A stretch of DNA of 7,356 bases, taken from the NCBI GenBank assembly GCA_027066935.1, contig JAMOMX010000391.1, positions 1 to 7,356 of the forward strand, given 5' to 3'. Each line of letters starts with the position of its first letter. Positions within the stretch are counted from its first letter, which is position 1. Made by a program: the position numbers and the translations under genes. Source of the DNA: Sulfurimonas sp. (GTDB taxonomy: Bacteria > Campylobacterota > Campylobacteria > Campylobacterales > Sulfurimonadaceae). Below, piece by piece: positions 1 to 6,100 of this stretch. A model generated the notes under the pieces. It had not been told where the DNA came from. It did not search any database and was given only the letters and a program-made list of their open reading frames with translations.

Positions 1-84
1 CTATACTTCTTACTAAAGCTTTGCTTGTCAGCAAGAAAAATTCTATACCTCTTACTAATGTTTTACTTATTTAGCAAGGTTTTT
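1..84. repeat. Imperfect tandem repeat, two ~42-bp units
   Basis: Units at 1-42 and 43-84 both begin CTATAC(T/C)TCTTACTAA and both carry an AGCAAG block near their end; one single-base gap is needed to align them. The first unit starts at the window edge, so the array may continue to the left. It lies just downstream of the response regulator stop codon. The first unit also contains a weak hairpin (TTGCT and AGCAA around a 4-base loop). No function is recognised; it could be a decayed duplication or a binding-site array for a gene outside the window. Confidence 0.6.
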
Positions 85-95
85 TTCTTTATTAA

Positions 96-758
96 CTACT
101 TTAGTAGTTTGTATCCAACACCACGAACTGATTCTATTAAAGTTTTATCACCTAATTTATTTCTAATTCGACCAACCATAACATCTATACTTTTGTTTGA
201 TGAATCTTCATTTATAGCATTTACATTGTGGATTAAGTCTTCACGAGAAACCACTAGCCCTTGTTTTTGTATCATATATGAAAGTATTCCAAACTCTGCA
301 TTTGTAAGCTCTATATTACGATTTTTATAGGTGATGCTCATAGCTGATTTGTCACATTTAAAATCACTTTTTGACTCTTCTTTTGCTTCAACTTTTGCAG
401 CATAACGGCGAAGAACTGATTGTATTCGGGCTTCAAGCTCACGAGGGTCATATGGTTTTGGCATATAATCATCAGCACCAAGTTCAAGAGCTTTTACTTT
501 GTCTGTTACATCACTTCTAGCTGAGGAGATAATAATAGGAATATCTTGACGCTCACGAATCGCTTCGCACACCTCTAGACCATCCATTCCAGGAAGAGTT
601 AAATCTAAAATAACCAAATCAAAAGGCTCTAATTTTAATATACTCACTGCTTTAAAAGGGTCATCTTCAGTGATAACCTCAAACTCAAACTGTTCAAGAA
701 ACTCTGTTAAAATTTCTGCTAATTCTAAGTCGTCTTCAATCATTAATATTTTTATCAT
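96..758 (-). CDS. OmpR-family response regulator, ArsR/CprR-like
   Basis: A two-component response regulator of 220 residues, the usual length for the OmpR/PhoB group. Residues 1-120 form the receiver domain: the acidic pair is D9-D10, the phospho-acceptor is D52 in LDLTLPGMDG, the switch Ser is in IISSAR (78-79), and K101 is in MPKPYDP. Residues ~135-220 form the winged-helix DNA-binding domain, ending in the typical VRGVGYKL strand. The receiver, especially IPIIISSARSDV and GADDYMPKPYDP, closely resembles the acid-response regulator ArsR of Helicobacter pylori and CprR of Campylobacter jejuni as remembered; the target genes here are unknown. No histidine kinase is present in the window; a partner could lie beyond position 1. 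There is no Shine-Dalgarno sequence before the ATG at 758. A TAGAAT box ends six bases upstream, so the mRNA may be leaderless. An in-frame ATG at residue 6 is a less likely start because it would remove the first beta strand. Confidence 0.93.
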   Translation of the reverse strand: MIKILMIEDDLELAEILTEFLEQFEFEVITEDDPFKAVSILKLEPFDLVILDLTLPGMDGLEVCEAIRERQDIPIIISSARSDVTDKVKALELGADDYMPKPYDPRELEARIQSVLRRYAAKVEAKEESKSDFKCDKSAMSITYKNRNIELTNAEFGILSYMIQKQGLVVSREDLIHNVNAINEDSSNKSIDVMVGRIRNKLGDKTLIESVRGVGYKLLK

Positions 759-764
759 AAACGT

Positions 765-770
765 ATTCTA
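765..770 (-). promoter_or_regulatory. Putative -10 box of the response regulator gene
   Basis: TAGAAT on the minus strand is separated from the ATG by only ACGTTT. A start site at the usual distance would fall on or next to the start codon, giving a leaderless transcript. No convincing -35 hexamer is present at 16-18 bases, which is common for sigma-70 promoters in Campylobacterota. Confidence 0.4.
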
Positions 771-828
771 TCAAATACTACCTAATGTATAGTTAAGGGC
801 ATCGTCAAGAGTAAATTTTCTAATCTAA

Positions 829-916
829 AACTTACTCTCTATTAAGAGCATTTTAAAAAAACTTAATTTCGCATGCACCTGTAAGTTTTCAAAATGCTCT
901 TAATAGAGAGTAAGTT
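829..916. repeat. 88-bp element with perfect 26-bp inverted arms
   Basis: Positions 829-854 and 891-916 are exact reverse complements over 26 bases. Inside, after one mismatch pair, 858-865 and 882-889 pair over another 8 bases, leaving a short loop that holds GCATGC. The element fills most of the gap between the lipoprotein gene and the response regulator gene, both on the minus strand. It could act as a transcription terminator or an mRNA-stabilising hairpin at the end of the propeller operon, although no long T-run follows. Its long perfect arms and short length also fit a MITE-like or other dispersed palindromic repeat. No clear target-site duplication is visible. Confidence 0.8.
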
Positions 917-929
917 AAAAATAAAAAAT

Positions 930-1079
930 TTATATTGCAGGTATCTCTGGTGGCTTGAGAGATTCATTTTCAACTTTTGGAGTTGGAGATATCTCATTAG
1001 CAGTTTGAGTTGTGTTGTTATTATTGCACCCTGTAAATATAACTAATATTATTATCATTAAAAAACTTAATTTCATCAT
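930..1079 (-). CDS. Small predicted lipoprotein, 49 residues
   Basis: This short gene encodes 49 residues. It starts with two Met codons and Lys, then a hydrophobic stretch (LSFLMIIILVIF) ending in the lipobox FTGC, with the acylated Cys at residue 18. The mature peptide would be about 32 residues, beginning CNNNN, rich in Asn, Thr, Pro and Glu, and ending KPPEIPAI. A strong Shine-Dalgarno sequence (AAAGGG) lies seven bases before the first ATG. It overlaps the stop region of the propeller gene, whose TAA ends eight bases upstream of this start. The two genes are therefore very likely one operon and translationally coupled. I do not recognise the family. Such short lipoproteins can be membrane anchors, entericidin-like peptides or assembly partners; a partnership with the propeller protein is an inference from position only. 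The 88-bp palindrome follows the stop codon. Confidence 0.8.
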   Translation of the reverse strand: MMKLSFLMIIILVIFTGCNNNNTTQTANEISPTPKVENESLKPPEIPAI

Positions 1080-1087
1080 CTACCCTT

Positions 1088-3553
1088 TTATTGTATGTTT
1101 TTGCTCATAATATTTGAGCCTTTAAGATATGCACTATATGTGGTTTCATTTAAATCAAAAATCAGACCACGCCCAGTGTTACCCCAGTTTGAATTCTCAA
1201 TACTAATGTTATCTATTGGAACAATATTTAATCCATCTATTTGATAGATATTAAAATTTTCACTACTTGAACTGTTTACCTGTGGATAATCTATATATGG
1301 AATCCCAAACATCATATCACTAGAGCGATATGTAAATGCTTTGTGGTTATACTCTGCTTCTGAGTAGCTATATAAATCTCCAACTTGAATTTTATCTGCT
1401 AATATTGGATTTGAAAAATCACTTATATCAAAAAGCTGAAACTGTAACTCTAATCTAGAACCATTTTCATCAGCATTCCGACCAATGCTAAGTAAGCGAT
1501 TTTCATCCACTACATGTAGATATGTTGAAAAACCAGGGATTGAAAGTTCTCCTACAGTTTTAGGATTTTTGGGATCACTTAAATCTAGAGTATATAAAGG
1601 ATCTGTTTGTTTAAATGTTACTACAAATCCACGATCTCCCATAAAGCGAACTGCATAAATTCTTTCACCCTCATGTCCTAAACCTGTAAGATTACCCTCT
1701 ACATTCAATTTAGAATCTTCAACTTTTAAAACATACACAGAGTTTGATGTAAGACCATCTCCCCACCAACCCCAGCCAGAAGTTGTCGCTACACGCAAAT
1801 AACCATCTTTTTCACTCATACTAAATTGATTTAACATTTTACCCTCTACAGAACCTCTTGCTATATAAGACAACTCTGAATTTAGTGCAAATTTATAAAT
1901 CATTTGTTGCTCTTTATAGCGAGAGCTATCAAAATATAGTGGATACTCATTAGATACTAAATAAAATGAGTCTTGTGAAGCATAATATTGATGTACATTT
2001 CCTATAAATGATGTAGTTTTATTATATCTAGCAGAGTCAATTGTAAAGGCACTTAAGCTTGTAATGTCTGCTCTTTGGTTTAGTTTAACAGGAGCATAGA
2101 ATCTGTCATGTGTTATTAACTCGTTTGGATTATTGTTATCTTGTTTAATCATAGGTATTATATTTTTACTTATAACTATTGGGTTTTCATAATCATATTT
2201 CCATGCACCAAATTCGTCATAATTATAAGAGTAACATCTATTATCGTTCCACTTATCATAATCTCTTCCATAAGTACAATTTTGTAAACCTTGCTCATTT
2301 TCATCAATCATTCCATCATCTAAATAGTCCATATCACATGTAGCATAAGCTTCATTTTCATCTAGTGTGCTACAAATTGTTTGCACATACTCTTTTGGAT
2401 ATTCATATTCATATTTAGGGGTAAATTGTGAAATTAGATATAGCTCTCCATCTACAACTCTACTATCTTTATAATATCCATCAATGTTGTATGTTGATAA
2501 AAGGTTAATATTATTTATATCACTAACATCAAAAATATCTAATGATATTGATTCGCTTTGAACCATTGGTTTTGAATCAAAGTCATTCTCTATAAATTGA
2601 TATTCACTTAAATTTGTAGAGATAACACTTAATCTTGAATTTTGTAGATAGATAGAAACTATATATTTATCACTAAAATCTATATTTGTTATAGGGGTAT
2701 ATATTTGTTTTGAGATATTTTCAAATGATGTAATCATAATTTTTTTGCCAATATTATCAATGCTAAATATATTAACTCCATCATGCTTTAAAATATCTCC
2801 CTCATCAACACCCTCTTCTTGTAAGTTGGTAGAAGTTGCATTATCAACAGAACTTTTAGGAGCACTTCCATCATTTGATTCTGCAAGTACCATAAAATCA
2901 TCCCTCATATAGCCATAATAATTATGCATTCTTAACATCTTATCTATATAACTTAACATATCATCTCTTGAGTTAAAGGTACTTAATTTTGAACTCTCTT
3001 GATTAATGTATATATCTTTTGATGTATCACTTTTAACCCATAGACCATCGTTAAGTTTTATAGCATCTATCGATGGAAAGTTTAAACTATCATCATTTAC
3101 ACTCCATTCTTGATCTTTACTATAGCTCCATACTAAGGCATCTGCAAAAAAATCATCAGAAACTATAATATCTTGAGGCATTGATATTAAGTTCCAGCCA
3201 CTCTCTAACCTAATTTTGTTGTTTTTTGGAGTATCTAATGAATTTTCTTGTTCATAACTTAAGACCCAATCATTTTTAGAAAATACCCAAAGTGCTTGAT
3301 AAGGCTCTATCTTATCTATAGATGCATAATTTTCATCTATCTTGTTGCTTAAATTTTCATCTGGAGAGTATCCAGCCCAGCTCTGAGTTAAAGCATCAAA
3401 TGCCCAAACTATATCAATGTTTTCATTATTAAACTTCTCTTTAATATTTAAACTTGAATCTACTCCAACAAGCTGCCACCCTTTTTTTATCTCTAGTGTT
3501 GCATTTGCGTAGATAAGATTAAATATTAAAATCAATAAAACTGTAATTTTCAT
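1088..3553 (-). CDS. Secreted beta-propeller domain protein
   Basis: An 821-residue exported protein. The start at 3553 is chosen because AAAGGG lies eight bases upstream and it places a clean signal peptide first: MKITVLLILIFNLIYANA, with AxA cleavage after residue 18. An upstream in-frame ATG at 3601 would add 16 polar residues and has no good ribosome site. Residues ~23-95 and ~115-175 are two diverged copies of a module that begins GW(Q/N)L(V/I) and ends LWV, with W and Y/F-rich centres. From ~240 on the protein matches the 'beta propeller domain' family of secreted proteins (Pfam Beta_propel type): EEGVDEGDILKHDG at 246-259, then FMGDRGFVVTFKQTDPLY, DLSDPKNPK and GELSIPGFSTYLH at ~637-680. 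An Asp-rich insertion at ~390-460 holds the only four cysteines (394, 406, 426, 440) and an EF-hand-like loop at 409-420. Function is unknown; a periplasmic or surface role is likely. It is followed by the coupled lipoprotein gene. Confidence 0.9.
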   Translation of the reverse strand: MKITVLLILIFNLIYANATLEIKKGWQLVGVDSSLNIKEKFNNENIDIVWAFDALTQSWAGYSPDENLSNKIDENYASIDKIEPYQALWVFSKNDWVLSYEQENSLDTPKNNKIRLESGWNLISMPQDIIVSDDFFADALVWSYSKDQEWSVNDDSLNFPSIDAIKLNDGLWVKSDTSKDIYINQESSKLSTFNSRDDMLSYIDKMLRMHNYYGYMRDDFMVLAESNDGSAPKSSVDNATSTNLQEEGVDEGDILKHDGVNIFSIDNIGKKIMITSFENISKQIYTPITNIDFSDKYIVSIYLQNSRLSVISTNLSEYQFIENDFDSKPMVQSESISLDIFDVSDINNINLLSTYNIDGYYKDSRVVDGELYLISQFTPKYEYEYPKEYVQTICSTLDENEAYATCDMDYLDDGMIDENEQGLQNCTYGRDYDKWNDNRCYSYNYDEFGAWKYDYENPIVISKNIIPMIKQDNNNPNELITHDRFYAPVKLNQRADITSLSAFTIDSARYNKTTSFIGNVHQYYASQDSFYLVSNEYPLYFDSSRYKEQQMIYKFALNSELSYIARGSVEGKMLNQFSMSEKDGYLRVATTSGWGWWGDGLTSNSVYVLKVEDSKLNVEGNLTGLGHEGERIYAVRFMGDRGFVVTFKQTDPLYTLDLSDPKNPKTVGELSIPGFSTYLHVVDENRLLSIGRNADENGSRLELQFQLFDISDFSNPILADKIQVGDLYSYSEAEYNHKAFTYRSSDMMFGIPYIDYPQVNSSSSENFNIYQIDGLNIVPIDNISIENSNWGNTGRGLIFDLNETTYSAYLKGSNIMSKNIQ

Positions 3554-3650
3554 CTTTTTATCCCTTTTGTTTTGTAACTCATTATTTGAAAATTGTAACA
3601 TTTTAGTGTGGAGTAAAAATGTAGAATAGATTTCTTTTATAACTTAAGTT

Positions 3651-4127
3651 TTAAATTTCAATATCAATTTTAAGTTTTCTTCCACCTGATATTTCAAAAT
3701 TGTTATCTTCATAAAAGGATAATGTTTTATTAAATTGTGGTAACGGTGGAGTTGTAACCTCTAATCTTTTCCAATTTTTAGAAATAGCAAATTCTTTTGC
3801 TTTTTTTAATAATAATTTACCAATTTTTAAAGAACGATATTCTTCTTTAACATATAGTTCAGGTATAGTTCCATAAGAACCTTCTGCATATAAAGCATAA
3901 CTTTCATACATTGAAATAAATCCTATGGAATTATTTTTATCCTTTGCAATAAAAACAAAATAGAGATTTTTTGATATTAAATCTTCTGCTCTTTTTTGTG
4001 TTTCTTCTTGATTGAAGTTAAAAGCTCTAATATCTATTTTATCCATAATTTCATAGAGTAACTCTCCTGTCATTATTGATAAATCAAATGAATCTTTTTT
4101 TATTGCTTTTATTATTTGAATATTCAT
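3651..4127 (-). CDS. GNAT-family N-acetyltransferase
   Basis: A 158-residue single-domain cytoplasmic enzyme of the GCN5-related acetyltransferase fold, which transfers acetyl from acetyl-CoA to an amine; the substrate cannot be told. The central beta strands are visible at YFVFIAKDKNNSIGFISM (56-73). Motif A is ELYVKEEYRSLKIGKLLL (90-107). The usual R-x-x-G-x-G/A pyrophosphate loop reads RSLKIG here, with Lys at the first Gly position, a common variation. Motif B is FYEDNNFE at 138-145. A Shine-Dalgarno sequence (AAGGA) lies about ten bases before the ATG. It stands alone between higA (129 bases upstream) and the propeller gene (97 bases downstream). GNAT genes are frequent cargo in accessory islands and integron cassettes beside toxin-antitoxin genes. 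Some GNATs are toxins of TacT type, but those need a partner antitoxin and none is adjacent in the correct arrangement, so a metabolic or resistance-type enzyme is more likely. Confidence 0.88.
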   Translation of the reverse strand: MNIQIIKAIKKDSFDLSIMTGELLYEIMDKIDIRAFNFNQEETQKRAEDLISKNLYFVFIAKDKNNSIGFISMYESYALYAEGSYGTIPELYVKEEYRSLKIGKLLLKKAKEFAISKNWKRLEVTTPPLPQFNKTLSFYEDNNFEISGGRKLKIDIEI

Positions 4128-4256
4128 TGATATTTTTTCCTTGCTAATTATGTTTGTTAGAAATATTCTTATTTTTACAAAATATCCAAAAAAAATGAGA
4201 TATTTGAAAATTTGAGTTGAAAATCTAGGCTAAATTAGAGATGATTTGAACTAAGC

Positions 4257-4628
4257 TCACAGTCTGTCTATTTTGTAGTCTAAAAAAAGACTTTCGATAG
4301 GAATATGTAACTGTTTGTGTAAGTTTCGTATCATTTCAATAGTAAGTTTTCTTTTTTTATTTAAGATTTCAGAAACTCTTGATTTGCTTCCAACAATAGT
4401 AATTAAATCTTTTTGTTTTAATCCTTCTTGTTCCATTCTAAATTTTATCGCTTCGATAGGGTCTGGAGCTTCTATCTTATAGTGTTGTTCCTCATAGGCT
4501 TCAACTAAAATTGTTAGTACTTCTAACTCATCCATTTGAGATGTATTTGGTTTGGCTTCCATGAGTCTTTCTATTTGGCTCAATGTATTACTATAGTCTT
4601 TTTCTGTTTTAATAGGTTTGATATTCAT
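4257..4628 (-). CDS. higA: HigA-type antitoxin, HTH transcriptional regulator
   Basis: The antitoxin of a HigBA module, 123 residues. The N-terminal half (1-58) is helical and matches the E. coli HigA-like group in having a Tyr-Leu region followed by an acidic stretch (VEAYEEQHY). The C-terminal half is an XRE-type helix-turn-helix: MEQEGLKQKDLITIVGSKS (65-83), recognition helix SRVSEILN (83-90), then the highly typical KKRKLTIEMI. It should bind and neutralise HigB and repress the operon by binding the operator upstream of higB. Its ATG is one base after the higB stop codon. A strong Shine-Dalgarno sequence (GAGGAG) lies inside the last higB codons, which favours antitoxin over toxin synthesis. 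Order is toxin first, the rule for HigBA modules. It appears intact. Confidence 0.93.
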   Translation of the reverse strand: MNIKPIKTEKDYSNTLSQIERLMEAKPNTSQMDELEVLTILVEAYEEQHYKIEAPDPIEAIKFRMEQEGLKQKDLITIVGSKSRVSEILNKKRKLTIEMIRNLHKQLHIPIESLFLDYKIDRL

Positions 4629-4629
4629 C

Positions 4630-4929
4630 TTATAACTCCTCTATATTTATTTTGTCATATTGCTTATGTGTTCCAATAAACTTAATGAAGACAATCTTTG
4701 CATGATAGTTTATAGTAACTATCAGTCTATATTTATTTCCTGATATATTAAAGACAACTTTTGTATCTCCAATAATACTAGCACTTCGATACATTGCTTT
4801 AATCTCATTTGGACTATTCCAATCAAGTTTTAAAACTTCTTTATGCCAAGCTTCTAAAGCATTTTTACTATCACTATATTTTGATTGTTCGTAAAAATCT
4901 TTTAGTGTCTTTTTGGATATTATTCTCAT
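4630..4929 (-). CDS. higB: HigB-type mRNA interferase toxin
   Basis: A 99-residue toxin of the RelE-like HigB family (Pfam HigB_toxin), which cleaves mRNA at the ribosome when not bound by HigA. Family signatures are the N-terminal RIISKKTLKDFYE, the central VVFNISGNKYRLIV (58-71, with the basic Lys-Tyr-Arg strand) and the C-terminal THKQYDKI (87-94), where the conserved His and Tyr near the active site sit. The length equals that of typical members, with no sign of inactivation. No Shine-Dalgarno sequence precedes the ATG; instead TATAAT ends six bases upstream, pointing to a leaderless mRNA and weak toxin translation. higA follows after one base. Confidence 0.93.
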   Translation of the reverse strand: MRIISKKTLKDFYEQSKYSDSKNALEAWHKEVLKLDWNSPNEIKAMYRSASIIGDTKVVFNISGNKYRLIVTINYHAKIVFIKFIGTHKQYDKINIEEL

Positions 4930-4935
4930 GAAGGT

Positions 4936-4964
4936 ATTATATCATAGTTCCCATTAGTAGAACT
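4936..4964 (-). promoter_or_regulatory. higBA promoter with operator-like inverted repeat
   Basis: The minus strand carries a perfect -10 hexamer TATAAT at 4941-4936, six bases before the higB ATG. Immediately upstream, AGTTC and GAACT form an inverted repeat with 9 bases between the arms (4946-4964), covering the region between the -10 and -35 positions. HigA-type antitoxins repress their own operon by binding such palindromes over the promoter. That role is inferred from family behaviour and position. No consensus -35 is visible. Confidence 0.5.
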
Positions 4965-4966
4965 TT

Positions 4967-4987
4967 TATATTTAATGTATGCTAACG
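4967..4987. repeat. Boundary motif copy A (R-M / HigBA junction)
   Basis: The plus strand reads TATATTTAATGTATGCTAACG. The 14 bases 4974-4987 match copy B at 7083-7096 in 13 positions. Both copies are followed, after a short spacer, by CTACAAA (5000-5006 here). The two copies bracket the R-M operon in the same orientation. Confidence 0.45.
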
Positions 4988-4995
4988 GTTGAGTT

Positions 4996-5097
4996 GAACT
5001 ACAAATGTACCTTTTAGCTAGATACAGCCTGTATCTTAGGAATATAACTATTCTCATAGGAGTTTGAATTACCAGCGATAGGTACATTTGTTAGTTC
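4996..5097. repeat. Imperfect 102-bp hairpin overlapping the methyltransferase 3' end
   Basis: Plus-strand arm 4996-5012 (GAACTACAAATGTACCT) pairs with 5080-5097 (AGGTACATTTGTTAGTTC) over 17 base pairs with a single unpaired base in the longer arm. The interior holds a second, perfect palindrome at 5020-5036 (AGATACAG, one centre base, CTGTATCT). The stop codon of the methyltransferase (5014-5016) and its last ~27 codons lie inside. A long arm with one extrahelical base resembles a recombination hairpin of attC type, but the GTTAG core lies outside the paired arms, so the identity is uncertain. It may alternatively serve as a terminator or mRNA-end hairpin. Confidence 0.65.
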
Positions 5098-6099
5098 TAA
5101 TGTTTTATTAGGATACACACTGGCTAAGTCTTCAATTATTTTTTTTGCTAAATAATATGCAAGAGTAGGTGGTACAGCATTGCCAACCATTTTATAACCA
5201 GCAGTTACATTTTTATAATAAAACTTATGACTATCTGGAAATGTTTGTATTCTAGCACACTCCCTAACACTAAGTCTTCTATATAAATGTTCACTATGTG
5301 GAACAAACATTCTTTTATTTTGCTCTACAAATTGCATCTTAGGTGCTTGTGGATGTAATGGTGCATGTCTGCCACCTGCTTGTATTGTAAATGATGGCTC
5401 ATCCCAACCTCTAACTCTATTTCTTGACATAAACATAGATGAAAAACCACCAGTCATAAATTCATGATTTTCTATTTTACATTTATCACCATTTGTATAG
5501 TTTTTTTCTTTTGCTGGGAGTACATTATCTTTTAAATCAGAAATAACATCTTTTAAAAATTGTTTTTTTTCAAACTCTTTTGGAAATTTAAAAGTGATAT
5601 TTAAGTCATTTCTAAATCCAATAAAAAATATCCTTTTTCTATCCTGAGGCACTTTATAATCATGAGCATTCATGAGTTTAAACGATAAGGTATATCCACT
5701 ATCAATAAAGTGATTTTTTATATTTTCCAGTGCGTCTTCGTGTCTTGGGGCTAACATACCTGAAACATTTTCAGCTAAAAAGAATAGAGGTTTTTTATCT
5801 CTTAAAACTCTTATAAATTCAAAAAACAGTTGTCCTCTCTCATCCTTTATTCCTCTTGATTTTCCTGCTTCACTCCAGCTTTGACATGGAGGACCACCAA
5901 TAAGTCCTAAAGTTTCAGGGATTTCATCTGATGGAATTTTTGAAATACTTCTTCTATCTAAAATGGTATTAGGGAAGTTTTTTTCAAATGTTTCCCAAAT
6001 TTCTTTATCATATTCATTTGCCCAAATAGTTTTGAAACCTGCTTTTTCAAAGCCTAAATCTAATCCTCCAGCACCTGAAAATAAAGATATTATATTCAT
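5014..6099 (-). CDS. C5-cytosine DNA methyltransferase, M.HaeIII-like
   Basis: The modification enzyme of a type II R-M system, 361 residues from the ATG at 6099. It transfers methyl from S-adenosylmethionine to carbon 5 of cytosine. All key motifs are in order: I, LFSGAGGLDLGF at ~6-17; IV, GGPPCQSWSEAG at ~68-79 with catalytic Cys72; VI, AENV at ~109-112; VIII, QDRKR at 152-156; IX, RRLSVRECARIQTFP at ~274-288; X, GYKMVGNAVPP at 301-311. The region between VIII and IX (FMSRNRVRGWDEPSFTIQAG, HPQAPKM) closely follows remembered M.HaeIII and M.NgoPII, which modify GGCC, so that target is predicted. A ~30-residue tail beyond the usual end of M.HaeIII (330 residues) is encoded by the 102-bp hairpin. 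The ATG is one base after the endonuclease stop, with only a weak GAG upstream, so translation is probably coupled. An in-frame TTG five codons earlier was rejected. Confidence 0.95.
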   Translation of the reverse strand: MNIISLFSGAGGLDLGFEKAGFKTIWANEYDKEIWETFEKNFPNTILDRRSISKIPSDEIPETLGLIGGPPCQSWSEAGKSRGIKDERGQLFFEFIRVLRDKKPLFFLAENVSGMLAPRHEDALENIKNHFIDSGYTLSFKLMNAHDYKVPQDRKRIFFIGFRNDLNITFKFPKEFEKKQFLKDVISDLKDNVLPAKEKNYTNGDKCKIENHEFMTGGFSSMFMSRNRVRGWDEPSFTIQAGGRHAPLHPQAPKMQFVEQNKRMFVPHSEHLYRRLSVRECARIQTFPDSHKFYYKNVTAGYKMVGNAVPPTLAYYLAKKIIEDLASVYPNKTLELTNVPIAGNSNSYENSYIPKIQAVSS

Positions 6100-6100
6100 G

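Noticed and set aside
25..330. Plus-strand open frame opposite the response regulator
   Set aside because: It overlaps the well-supported regulator on the other strand, has no ribosome site and no recognisable domain.
3554..3601. Upstream ATG start for the propeller protein
   Set aside because: It would put 16 polar residues before a clean signal peptide, and the AAAGGG ribosome site serves the ATG at 3553.
4180..4205. Terminator hairpin after higA
   Set aside because: AAATATC and GATATTT give only a 7-bp AT-rich stem with a 12-base loop, and the T-run lies in the loop rather than after the stem.
3651..4628. GNAT as the toxin of a TacAT-like pair with higA
   Set aside because: The neighbouring HTH protein is a full HigA with its own HigB; there is no ribbon-helix-helix antitoxin next to the GNAT.
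5020..5036. Rho-independent terminator for the R-M operon
   Set aside because: The small palindrome lies before the stop codon of the methyltransferase and is not followed by a T-run.
4981..5100. Canonical integron attC site at the end of the R-M operon
   Set aside because: The CTAAC and GTTAG cores do not sit symmetrically outside the paired arms: a 13-base unpaired segment lies on one side only. It is kept only as attC-like.
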